From the NCBI GenBank assembly GCA_963682025.1, contig OY821519.1, positions 110,983,764 to 111,047,763 of the forward strand: a stretch of DNA of 64,000 nucleotides, written 5' to 3'. Below are positions 32,068 to 42,124 of this stretch, piece after piece. Every line of letters starts with the position of its first letter. Positions within the stretch are counted from its first letter, which is position 1. Position numbers and translations under genes: made by a program. Below the pieces are notes generated by a model. It was not told where the DNA came from, ran no database searches, and was given only the letters and a program-made list of their open reading frames with translations. Origin of the DNA: Cordilura impudica (Eukaryota; Arthropoda; Insecta; Diptera; Scathophagidae).

Positions 32068-32220
32068 TTTTAAAATAATATTATATTGTGATAAATTAAA
32101 AATAAATTAAATTAAAATATTATAAATTTTAAGTATTCAAATTTTGTTAATCTTGCACATCTAGCACATTGTACAGGAAATTATCAAATAAATAAATATA
32201 AATAAATATAAATAAATTAA
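30699..32220 (+). mobile_element. CR1/Jockey-group LINE (family LINE-A), 5'-truncated
   Basis: Contains reverse transcriptase sequence (see the pseudogene entry) and ends in an AAATAAAT-rich tail at about 32186-32220. The endonuclease and ORF1 are missing, typical of 5' truncation. It is the same family as the minus-strand copy at 56340-59557. Confidence 0.75.
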
Positions 32221-32744
32221 TTACAGTGTTAATTGCAATATGTCTGAAAAATGACGTCAAATCTAACAAAATACATTTTTGTTCAAACCAAAATTATTAC
32301 TAATTAATACTATCAATTATTGAATAAATGTGATGTAACCAAAATCTAAGGCTGACTCTTAATTCACTTTGACAAGGAAATCATACCTGTCCTGTATCCT
32401 ATGAGGTTTAAAAAAAATTTGAGATCTGCTGTTACTAAGCATCATTGTGTTGTAAGGTGTGTTAAAAACAAAACAAAAATAAAAGCAACAATTAAATACT
32501 GGAGTCTGTACAATAATAAAAGTATGCAGTACTTGTACTCTACGTGGCATTATGAATATTATAAATTTTATATGATGGTTGTAACAACGAGAAAGAATTA
32601 AAGCTAATTTTAAAACAGATCTTAAAAAGAGGTTATTGACGAGTTCATTTTTACATACTGTACTCGACCATTAAGACATGAATATATAAATTTGGAAGAT
32701 GTTGGGGAAAAATGAATAATATTTTCCAGTTTTTTTTTATCAAT
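32221..32744. other. Spacer, no gene supported
   Basis: Short frames on both strands at 32359-32601 are unsupported. No repeat recognised. Confidence 0.35.
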
Positions 32745-32990
32745 ACAGTGTGATCAACTATGTCAAAAACCTTTGAGTGGTCTAGCAAGACCAGCGTTGC
32801 CATACGGCCATCGTCCAGGTCCTTTCTAAGATGTTCAGCTACATCAGAGTGAGCTGTAATAACCAGTTATTTGCTTATGTAGCAGTTTTTCAAAAGCCTT
32901 TTACAAGTACGGTAATATCGCAATTTTTCGATACTCGGAGGATGATTTTGGTATTCGCAAAAATTGGCATGCACTTAAAGGCGCACTGGC
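32745..32990 (-). pseudogene. LINE-A reverse transcriptase fragment
   Basis: The minus strand reads, across frameshifts, EYRKIAILPYL, KAFEKLLHKQIT, HSDVAEHLRKDLDDGRMATL and VLLDHSKVFDIVDHT. This corresponds to fingers and palm of the LINE-A reverse transcriptase. It is short, broken, and opposite in orientation to the LINE-A copy just upstream. Confidence 0.7.
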
Positions 32991-33480
32991 TGAAATTTTG
33001 ATTTCATTGGCCAAAAGTCTAATTTTTTTGTCATCGACTTTTAAAATTTTAAAGCCTTTTTGTAGCTAATATATCCAGATTAAGGTAGCCAAAAAATTGG
33101 GTTAAACTATTGCTAATTGTGTGTGTGGCATGCTGTCAAACACAACTTTTTTTTTAGTTTCAGAGAAAGGTGATTTTTTTTTTGTTTTTGATCAAAAATA
33201 AATGGTTACTACTCGCAAGCTCTCATCGATAATGACCTGCTGTTTTTTATAATGTTGGTAGAATTATAGTCTTTAGTTGTTGTAAGTGGTCACAGTTCCA
33301 CTGTTTAATCTTATATATTATAAGAATTTCTGAATAAACTTTGCATTCAATATTTTTTTCAATATTTTTCTTCTCTCAAACCTCTATAACTAGAGTTCTA
33401 ATTAACGTAGGCTGTTGACATAGGTCTAAGAACACACAGTGGATCAAGCTCCTTCTTTTGAGCTATTAACTGCTTAAATT
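32991..33480. other. AT-rich spacer, no gene seen
   Basis: No recognised feature. Confidence 0.35.
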
Positions 33481-33712
33481 CGTTGGGTTTGAGGAAAGTT
33501 ATGCGTGGAGAATCAACTTTACTTTTACTGTACGTTAACTTATCTTGGTATATTTTGGCATTACTGTACGTTAACTTCTCTTAGCAAATTCGTTGGGTTT
33601 GAGGAAAGTTATGTGGACAATCAACTTTTCTATTACTGTACGTTAACTTCTCTTGGCATATTTTGGCATTACTGTACGTTAACTTCTCTTGGCAAATTTT
33701 GGTATTATATTA
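33481..33712. repeat. 110-bp tandem repeat, two units
   Basis: CGTTGGGTTTGAGGAAAGTT occurs at 33481 and 33591. Inside each unit TTACTGTACGTTAACTTCTC repeats about every 40-60 bp. The 75-codon frame across it (YFYCTLTYLGIFWHYCTLTS) is a by-product of the repeat. Confidence 0.75.
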
Positions 33713-34090
33713 TAAAAATTAATATAATATAATATATAATATAATATAATGCTGCGGAGCAGCAGGGGTCCTCCAGTATTATTTAATATTATTTGTGTCA
33801 AATTTCAAATTAAGTGGAATAGAACTTCTTCCACCCGGAGAAAGGTGAAAGTGTCCTCTTTAACCATATATATACTTTTTCACCCGTGACGACCCGTGGG
33901 TAGAACACTTTTTCATTTTAATGAAATTACTCTAAAAAAATTAAAATTGCGATAATTTAAACAGCCCTATAAATACTCGTATACAATGGCGTATTAAATT
34001 TGCGCTTTAGGTATTTTATAGCTTATAGTAGTCATTATTAACAAAACAGACATTAATTAACAAAACAGCATATTATCACATAACCGCTGC
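33713..34090. other. Spacer with short GC hairpin upstream of Transib copy 2
   Basis: Contains a TATAATATAATATA run, the hairpin GCTGCGGAGCAGC (about 33753) and AT-rich sequence. No gene. It may include the 5' end of the Transib element, but no CACAGTG-like terminus was recognised. Confidence 0.35.
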
Positions 34091-34094
34091 TAAA

Positions 34095-35442
34095 ATGAAC
34101 TGTTTGCCATCAAAGGACACTATCACAATCACACTAATTTCGGCAGAGGTACAACAACAATCTCTACTTGATCACACAGCTGAACGCTTGCTTCAATCAC
34201 TAAAAGGAAATGAGTTGAAGAAATATGGAAATAGAAAGTTAATTCTTTTTTGTAAATGGGGATGTGATGGTTCTTGGGGACAGAAACAATATAAACAACT
34301 AGTATGTGGAAATATTTCGGACTCAGATATGTTCATGGCATCATTTGTACCATTGCGATTGAAAAATATTTTGGAAGATTCAGAGCCTTCGACTTGTACA
34401 ACGCAAACAATGGATATTTAGAAAAATGGGACACCATCTTCTACAAAATACTGCAGGCCAATCAAATTTAAATTCCAAAAAGAAACTCATGATGCCATTA
34501 ACAAAGAAGTTAGTGATATCAAGGCCCAAATGGCAACACTACAGCCATTACAATTACAGTTAGATGGGCAGCAAATTGAAGTAAGCTACCAATTCATGCT
34601 GAAAATGATAGGTGGAAAAGTAGGTCAGGCTTTGACTAACACGAAGGCTGCATCCAGCTGCATTATATGCCAAGCAACATCAAGCCAACTAAGTCAAGTC
34701 CCAGCAAAATCATTAAATAATATCGATGCATATGAATTTGAATTATCACCACTGCATGCAAGAATACGACTTATGGAACACATACTAAAAATCTGTTATG
34801 ATTCGGATTTCGAGTCTTCAGGATCAATAAGAAACATCGAAACCAACAAAGAGTTAAGAAGTTCAAAAAAGAAACATGTTGAAGATGAATATCGGAAATT
34901 TGGATAGATTATAGATCAGCCAAAACAAGGGTCAGGCAATACAAATGATGGCAATACCGCAAGAAGATTCTTTTGGGATCCAGAAATAGCATCTGAAGTA
35001 ACAGGAGTGGATTTAAAATAATTCAGATTTAAAATAATTTTAGAAGTACTTGCGTGCAATGAAGAAATTGACTCTATGCCAAGGAAACTGCAAAAATATA
35101 TACAACCAACTGCCCATGGAGAAATATGTCTGCAACAGTTCACAAAATCCTTTATCATGTAGAAGATGTCATTAAATATCATTTGGTGACACTTGGAGAT
35201 CTATCAGAGGAGGCTCAGAAAAAAAGGAATAAGGATTACAGATTTTATAGAGAGCACAATACTAGACAAATTTCACGAATTTCCACAAATGAAGATCTAT
35301 TTAATATATTACTGGTATTCGGAATCTATGGAAAGTGGAACATCGGGATTTAGATGAAGAAGTCAAAAAACTACTAAAGAAGAGAAATAACACAGAAAAA
35401 AGTATGGAATATTTGCAATCAATATTTGAGTCAAATGAATAA
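34095..35442 (+). pseudogene. Transib transposase (RAG1-related), nearly full length but broken
   Basis: Begins MNCLPSKDTITITLISAEVQ. Then come LLDHTAERLLQSL, KWGCDGSWGQKQYKQL (first catalytic Asp region), MFMASFVPLRL, SSTKYCRPIKFKFQKETHD, LDGQQIEVSYQFMLKMIGGK, CIICQATSSQ (zinc-binding pair), SPLHARIRLMEHILKICYDS, GSGNTNDGNTARRFFWDPEI, TVHKILYHVEDVIKY and LGDLSEEAQKKRNKD. It ends IFESNE at 35442. Lesions are TAG at 34419 (replacing a Trp), TAG at 34905, TAA near 35019, a frameshift near 35115, and a small shift near 35330. Transib transposases share the DDE core of RAG1. This copy is inactive. Confidence 0.85.
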
Positions 35443-35835
35443 TAACTATAATTGCCTTTCATTGTCATTTAAGTACGAAAAACATAGTATTAATAAAAAA
35501 TAATATTAAACTGAACCTCCCATTGTTTCAAATGCTATTAAAATCTATTGCAGTTTTTATTTTTCAAATGTTTTTTTAAATTATCAAATTTGACAACAAA
35601 AAATAATAAATTTATAGAAAAATAATAGCAAGATTTTTAGATAATATTATTAACGTTTTTTTCTTTAAGTGTAAATATTTTTTGAGAGTAAACAAATTTG
35701 CAAATTTGACAACAAAAAATTTTGAATTTTTCAGTAATAATAGCGAAATCTCCAGTTGATTTTACTAATTTTTTTTTTCAGTGTAAAAAAATTTTTTTTT
35801 TAAATTCCCATTATTACAAAAAATGTTTATAATTA
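35443..35835. other. AT-rich spacer, possibly Transib 3' flank
   Basis: The string AAATTTGACAACAAAAAAT recurs at about 35586 and 35703. No gene. Confidence 0.4.
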
Positions 35836-36997
35836 CACTGTGCTAGTTTTGAGAACTTTGTTTTGCCGACAAACGGGGCACCCGGTGAGTTAAACTAAAT
35901 CGACTGTGCTGAATCGAATGGCGTTCGCCTTTTTTTTAGGTTAGCTCTTAAAAAAAAGTTAGGGGGGGTTAAAGTTTCCCCCTTTTGGCCTTTTCTTGCA
36001 GAATACCGGTATATAAAACTATGTTTTGTTTACATCTGAGGTGCAGGGTGTGTTCAGCAACTTTGTAGAAAATATTATGCAAAATATTTTTGTTGAACAT
36101 ATTAACACTCTAACTGCCCCTCATAACGGTTTTTTTTCTTTAATCTAACAAATCGTAAAAAACACCCCGAAAAAGGGGAAGGGCGGGGATAAAATGTTCT
36201 ACAAAATTGTTGGCCATAAAATTTTACTATATACGTCAGAACACACCAAAACCTAAAACTTAACACAAACACCAAAAACGAATCAAATTCACGATTGCCC
36301 ACACACAAGGTATGCAACCATATATGGTGAAAAAAAAAAATCAACTACATATTAATTTTAATTTTTTTTATTATTTTGTTCTTTGTTTGTTTCTTTGTAC
36401 TGTCTTTGTTTCTTTGTACTTTCAATGACATTCTGACGTTTATTTCTTTACAGTTATTTTTTTTCGGCAAACCCACAATTATAAAATTGTGCAGTAGTAC
36501 TAACTTTGAAAAATAAGAAATATTAAAAATAAGTCTAACTTTAAAGTTTTTGACAATCTCTTATCAAGTCGGTTATACTTAAATTTCTAAGATGGAGGCG
36601 TGTAATAAATTTAACTACTTTTGTTACGTGTGTGGAAAATTTACAATTATGCCCAGTCGCCGTAAAATTACTATTGAAATAATTAACTTGTTAGAATAAA
36701 GCAAAAAAAAAAACCGTTATGAGGGGCAGTTAGAGTGTTAATATGTTCAACAAAAATGTTTTGCATAATATTTTCTACAAAGTTGCTGAACACACCCTGT
36801 ACCTCAGATGTAAACAAAACATAGTTTTATATACCGGTATTCTGCAAGAACAGGCCAAAAGGGGGAAACTTTAACCCCCCCTAACTTTTTTTTAAGAGCT
36901 AACCTAAAAAAACGGCGAACGCCATTCGATTCAGCACAGTCGATTTAGTTTAACTCGCCGGGTGTCCCGTTTGTCGGGTTTTTCAACTAGCATAGTG
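35836..36997. mobile_element. CACTG-ended foldback element with TTA target duplication
   Basis: The arms 35836-36138 and about 36700-36997 are reverse complements of roughly 300 bp with few mismatches. Examples are ACCGTTATGAGGGGCAGTTA, TTTATATACCGGTATTCTGC and GAACGCCATTCGATTCAGC. Termini are CACTGTGCTAG and CTAGCATAGTG. TTA precedes the left end and follows the right end, a 3-bp duplication as in CACTA/EnSpm transposons (family knowledge). The 560-bp centre has no transposase, so this is non-autonomous. Confidence 0.75.
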
Positions 36998-37199
36998 TTA
37001 TTATTAAATTCCAAATTTAAATTTTTATAATAAATAAAAAAATAATAAACACATATTTCGCTCTAAAAGTTAAAATAAAATCAAAAGTTCAAATTTGACC
37101 TAGAATTCCTTAAAAAGTCCTGAATCAATTTTAATGTAATTAAAACTGAGTCAAGCTGAACTAAATATATCTAAATATATCCATTAAAAAAAGTTACTT

Positions 37200-37640
37200 A
37201 TATATTTTGATCGGTTCAAAAGTTTCAGAATTTTGGCCAACGAAAAACGATTTTCAGCCACTGTGAGGCGTAGCAAAGCACGACAGATTATGGTATATTT
37301 TTTTGTGTGGGAGGAGCCACCCCCACTAACCCAATCCCTCCCATTTTTTGTACGACTACTTACATTAGCAACCAACTGACGTGCAGTATTTCAATACTCT
37401 GGCCATCATAGTACTCTAGATATATGATGATATGTATTTACCACTGTGCCACGCCCAATTGCTTGATCCTGCCCACTTTTAGGCCGACGACTCAGATAAC
37501 TAACTTATGTACTCCTATAATGTCTTAGGACTCTTGTTATCATAGAGCACCAGATATATGATGTTAAAAAATTTTTATATATGGGAGGTGCCACGCCCAC
37601 GTTATCGTACATCTGGTTCGGAAATTTGTAGAAAATCTTA
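37200..37640 (-). repeat. Helitron-like family B fragment
   Basis: GTGTGGGAGGAGCCACCCCC, GTGCCACGCCCAATTG and TATGGGAGGTGCCACGCCCA recur at about 130-150 bp spacing, as in 1170-2308. No element ends were found. Bases 36998-37199 are plain AT-rich spacer. Confidence 0.55.
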
Positions 37641-37723
37641 TGTCGAGAGTATGTCAATGTTTTGAAGGTTTTGTAATAAGAAGAAGTAAAATTTTAAAAT
37701 CGTGAATATAGAAAAACTAAATT

Positions 37724-38964
37724 ATGTGGAAACTTGCAAATGGGATGAGAAATTGTAGACCAAGGGTGGGAAACAATTTAGGAATTGTTAATTTTTATGA
37801 TCATTTCAAATCTCTTTTGCATGCTTCAGATATAGTTAGTGAAATTTCTTGGTGTTTGGATAATGCTATCGACCCTTTGCTTGACTCCCCTTTTGAAATG
37901 AGAGAACTAACTTTGTTTTTGAAAACTGCTAAGCCTAATAAGTCTCATGGAATAGACAGAATCAGTTATGATTTTTATAAAAATGCTCCTGATAATTTTT
38001 AAATGATTTTTTGTCAGTATTTTAATTTGCCTTTTTGCATGAAGAAATTCCTGACCCCTTTCGGAGCTCTCTTATAATACCGCTATTCAAAAAGAGTGAT
38101 ATTAATATTGTTTCAAACTACAGACGGTCATCGCTTTTCGACACTTTATACAAAATCTTTACGAGATTGTTAATCAGTCGTATTAACAGCTGGTTGGACT
38201 TTAACGGTATCCTTAATGAATACCCAGCTGGGTTCCGCAAAGATTATTCCACAAATGATAATTTATTCAATATAACCAGTATTGTGGATTTGGGTTTTAA
38301 TCGGAAAAGAAAAACTTTTGCATTTTTTGTTGACTTTTGTTCCGCCCTTGATACTATCCCACGTAATTCGTTATTTTATGAACTTTGTTGTTTGGGTCTT
38401 TCAAGTAAAATGGTGTCCGTATTGAGGAAATTGTATAACAATACGACTAGCAGACTTTGAAATGGCAGTTCGCTTTCTGATTCTTTCACAGTCCATCAGG
38501 GTGTTAAGCAGGGAGGGATGTTTATTGTAAGGACCCTTTTATATGGGGACGACTTTATACTATTGGTGGATTCCCCTGAGGTATTACAGGACATGATTGA
38601 TTTGTTATATATATACTGTGAGGTCTGCGGATAAACTTAGATAAGTCCAAAATAATGATATTTAGAACAGGTACGAGATATAGTAATAGACTTACTTGGA
38701 ATAATGGCGACAACCAGATAGAGGACAAGTATCTTGGTGTAATCTTAGCATACAACCTGTCTTTCAAGAAACACTTTAAGGATACTCTTACCGCGTCTAA
38801 AATGGCAATACATTCCACTTGGTGAAGTTATACCCACCATCCGAAAATCAATCATTGGAATAAACTTAAAATTTTAGAAGCGGCTGCAAAGTCCATAATG
38901 TTATATGAAGCTCAGGTATGGGGATTCCTTAGATTTAATGAGCTTGAAAAATTGTTAAAAATTG
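37724..38964 (+). pseudogene. LINE-C reverse transcriptase, N-terminal and palm part
   Basis: KPNKSHGIDRISYDFYKNAP, then after a stop FRSSLIIPLFKKSDINIVSN, YPAGFRKDYSTNDNLFNITS and FFVDFCSALDTIPRNSLFY (catalytic Asp). HQGVKQGGM is joined by a deletion to LLYGDDFILLVDSPE (catalytic pair as YGDD), then KYLGVILAYNLSFKKHFKD and AAAKSIMLYEAQVWGF. Several stops and a deletion of about 25 codons near 38525 make it defective. Confidence 0.75.
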
Positions 38965-39529
38965 TGTAACATTGCAAAACACAGCGTACATAACTAACAC
39001 GATATACAAGACACGATATACACGACACGATATACTAACTAACACGATATAACATAACATACACGACACTAACTACTACGACCACCCATACTTAACGTAC
39101 ATGACATCACTGTACACATTAATAACACGAACACTGACTGAACCTATACCAACCAGATTACATGCATATACCATCTTTTATTGATTCTCATTCAGTCAAT
39201 ATATTAATTTAGATAAGTAAGCAAGGTTGGTATAGGCAGAGTCAGTCAAGTCTAATTAATGACAAGACTCTGGGTTAAGTCTAGTTGGTGACAAGACCCT
39301 ATATCGGAACAATCTGCCACCACGTAGATATATCCAAGGAAATATTTTGTACTGACGATCGACCTCGGTCATCATCAATAAATTTTACTCCAGCATCTTT
39401 TGTTGCCTGCGCCCGCTACTCCAGCAACTTCTGTTGCCTGCTCTCGCTACTCCAGCAACCTTCGGTTGACTGCTCTCGCTAATTCTTCTCTTCTGCTTCC
39501 AGGTCGGCGATTGCCATCAATGTACGTTA

Positions 39530-40340
39530 TCATTACAGCCGACCCTTGCCGAGCAGCCAAATCAACCGACAACTAAGCGAAGCAACCGAGCTACCATCAC
39601 AACCGATCTGTGTCGAGCAGCCAAACCAGCCGGCAACTAAGCGAAGCAACCGAGCTGCCATCACAACCGATCTGTACCGAGCAGCCAAACCAGCCGACAA
39701 CTAAGCGAAGCAACCGAGCTACCATCACAACCGATCTGTACCGGGCAGCCAAGCCAGCCGACAACTCAACAACCGAGCTGCCCTCACAACCGATTACTCC
39801 CGATTAAACAGCCGATCTACCGATACAACCAATTGCTACCGATTGAATAACCGAATTACAAATACAACCGATTGCCACCGACAACTCTACGAAGCAACCG
39901 AGCTACCATCACAACCGATCTGTGCCGAGCAAGCCAGCCGATTACGAAGCGAAGCAGCGGAACTAACGATATAACCGATTACTCCCGATTGAACAGCCAA
40001 TCTACCGATACAACCGACGGCTACCGATTGAAATACCAAGCTACCAATAAAACCGATTGATTAACCGAGTTACCAATACAACCGATTGCTACCGATTGAA
40101 TAACCGAGTTACCAATACGACCGATTGCTACCGATTGAATAACCGAGTTACCAATACAACCGATTGCTACCAGCTAAGCAGCCGATCTACCGATACAACC
40201 GACGGCTGCCGATTAAGTAACCGATTCTCCAACACAACCGACTGGTACCGATTACGCAGCCGACTTACCGATACAATCAACTACAGCCGATATTGTCGAT
40301 CTACTGATAAACGAACCACTTTAACCCCCGATAAGAAGCC
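39530..40340. repeat. Minisatellite with 64-bp and 39-bp periods
   Basis: The first part repeats a 64-bp unit (CCGATCTGTACCGAGCAGCC, starts at 39603, 39667 and 39731). The second part (about 40028-40290) repeats a 39-bp unit built on CCGATTGCTACCGATTGAAT. Because 39 is divisible by three, an open frame with the 13-residue period NRVTNTTDCYRLN appears. I regard this as incidental. Confidence 0.8.
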
Positions 40341-40391
40341 TCGAAGAACCGAATAAGAGACGAAGAGCCATTCGCCAGTGTGTCGTTATTT

Positions 40392-40392
<1 letters not shown>

Positions 40393-40442
<50 letters not shown>
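40393..40442. repeat. (AT)n microsatellite
   Basis: An uninterrupted AT dinucleotide run of about 48 bp at the right end of the LTR-like insert. Confidence 0.9.
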
Positions 40443-40444
40443 CA

Positions 40445-41050
40445 ATTAATCAGTACGAAAGTTCTGAGTCTTTCCACGAATAGAATGCCCCGTTTGTTGG
40501 CTAGGGAAACCATGCTGCGTAACACTTGCTGGTTTAGTCATTGGTGTGTCCTATGTACCGAAAGTGGGTTTATATTAGACTGGGGGGTCTGGGGTAAAAA
40601 CATAAGGTATTACCACGATCTTGTAGTTGATAAATTAAAATCTTCTGAATACGATAAATTTGTAGCTAGTGCAAGAAACCCTCGTTTTGGTCTTCATGAT
40701 ATGTATCCTTTCTTAAAATATGATATCCCACTGTATGTCCGAGACGGAAACTCGGCTTACCGCGTGAGCTTAATTATGAAAGTTAGGGGTGGCGAATTAA
40801 ATTTAAATTCAAGTACTTTTTGTAGAAGTGCGTCAAATTTATATACCTTGTGGAATTATAGTGAAGTGGAAATCATTTAATAGGCAGATATTCAATTTTT
40901 TCGGGGTACAGTTTCTCCTTTTTTTGAAAAATATTTCTTAATGATGAAGAAGTTTGAAATGTATTGAACGGTGATAGTTACATATTCTTATACAAATTCG
41001 TTTCAAATTGTTTTAAATATAGAAAATTAATTATTTCTGAATTTCGTTAG
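40445..41050 (+). pseudogene. LINE-C ORF, C-terminal part
   Basis: ISTKVLSLSTNRMPRLLARE, NTCWFSHWCVLCTESGFILD, HDMYPFLKYDIPLYVRDGNS and AYRVSLIMKVRGG are followed, after a frameshift near 40880, by LNGDSYIFLYKFVSNCFKYR. This is the tail region of the LINE-C protein. It is in register with the upstream part across the insert. Confidence 0.65.
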
Positions 41051-41089
41051 TTAAGGACACATAATGCTATGTAGTAATAATTTTGCAAC

Positions 41090-41207
41090 TATTATTTTTC
41101 AATGGTGTGTGGTAGAGAAGAAGAAAGCATATATTTCTAAAATTCATAACTACACTGTATTCCTAATGGGACTGCTTTCTGGCATTTCAGTCTTCATCAG
41201 CCATTTA
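41090..41207 (-). repeat. Inverted copy of the 30.6-kb repeat with hammerhead-like relic
   Basis: On the minus strand AATGG-CTGATGA-AGACT-GAAA...GTC-CCATT can be laid out as a hammerhead with a 5-bp stem I, but stem II (AGACT) is too short to form. The continuation GAATACAGTGTAGTTATGAA matches 30.6 kb inverted. Probably the terminus of another Penelope-like element. Confidence 0.4.
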
Positions 41208-41269
41208 TTGAAAATTGTGATAATTGTTATGTTATAATTGAATAGATTCTTTTTATATGAAATTTTTCT

Positions 41270-42124
41270 ACTTAGGGCGGGCATGATCCTGAATCCATTT
41301 AATGTTTTTAATTCTGAGTTACTATGTAACAATTATCAAATATATCGATATAACAGAAACGATCGTAATGGTGGTGGTGTTTTAATTGCTGTATCATGCC
41401 TGTTTGCTTCCGAATCTCTTCAATCTGAATCTTCTCCAAATATTGAGTTTGTCAGTGCAATGATAAAGCTTAATTATAAAATCATTTTCATAACCTGTTC
41501 GTATATACCTCCTAATTTTCCCGAAGAAATATACCTTGAACACGTTCAGGCCATCAAATCAGTTGCTCAACGTGCTAAACCTGAGGATTTAATTTTTGTT
41601 GGTGGAGATTTTAATTTACCATCTATAATATGGAAAAATTCGCTTGATGCTCCGCATTTTATTCCAATTAAATCGAATAACTGTGATGATTTAATATTGC
41701 ATGAGATAGTTGATCTTAGTCTTTACCAGATGAATGGCGTATTTAATGAATACGGTAAACTGCTACAAATAATCCAGAAGATTGTATAATAACTCACACT
41801 GATCCTATCACCTTGCCGGAAGATCGCTTTCATCCAACTATTGAAATTAGCTGTGTTTTGCCTACTTTTGGTGGATCCAATATTCGTATTAATAAAGAGA
41901 AAGTTTTTTGTTTTAAACAAACCAACTATAGCAAATTGATTGATCTAATTTCTAACACTAACTGGAATGATTTGTTGTGCCATACTTCTATTGATTTAAT
42001 GTATTCTTTTATGGATGAATGCATCCCAAAGCGTTCTGTCTACAAACGAACTGGCCTGCCTTGGAGCTCAAAACAACTATCAAGATTAAAAAATTTGAAG
42101 AACAAGTATTATAAAAAGTATTAA
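41270..42124 (+). pseudogene. LINE-B APE-type endonuclease and linker
   Basis: LNPFNVFNSELLCNNYQIYR, then GGGVLIAVS, ITCSYIPPN and DLIFVGGDFNLPSIIWKN (the GDFN motif of APE-like endonucleases). After a break near 41780 comes ITLPEDRFHPTIEI...LDECIPKRSVYKRTG...LPWSSKQLSRLKNLKNK, the usual linker before the reverse transcriptase. The N-terminal catalytic residues are lost. A stop occurs at 42122. Confidence 0.75.

Larger units (their letters stand above)
38965..40444. mobile_element. LTR-like insert inside LINE-C
   Basis: The 1480-bp insert starts TGTAACATTGCAAAACAC and ends ATATATAACA, so TG...CA termini are possible and a solo LTR is the best guess. The flanks AATTG and ATTAA give no clean target duplication. 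It is non-coding, GC-richer than its surroundings, and contains the minisatellite and the (AT)n run. Confidence 0.45.
37724..41050 (+). mobile_element. LINE-C non-LTR retrotransposon, interrupted by an LTR-like insert
   Basis: Coding remnants run from 37724 to 38964 and resume at 40445. When the insert is removed, LKIV joins ISTKVLSLSTNRMP in the same direction, with a further stretch of the element missing between them. It ends near GAATTTCGTTAG at about 41050 (C-terminal NCFKYRKLIISEF). No endonuclease is present, so it is 5'-truncated. Confidence 0.7.

Noticed and set aside
39610..40356. Three consecutive plus-strand frames with repetitive Thr/Asn-rich proteins
   Set aside because: They are translations of a 64-bp/39-bp minisatellite inside an LTR-like insert; openness follows from the 39-bp period and not from coding selection.
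41162..41207. Active hammerhead ribozyme on the minus strand
   Set aside because: Stem II is reduced to AGACT and cannot form a hairpin; kept only as a relic within the repeat.
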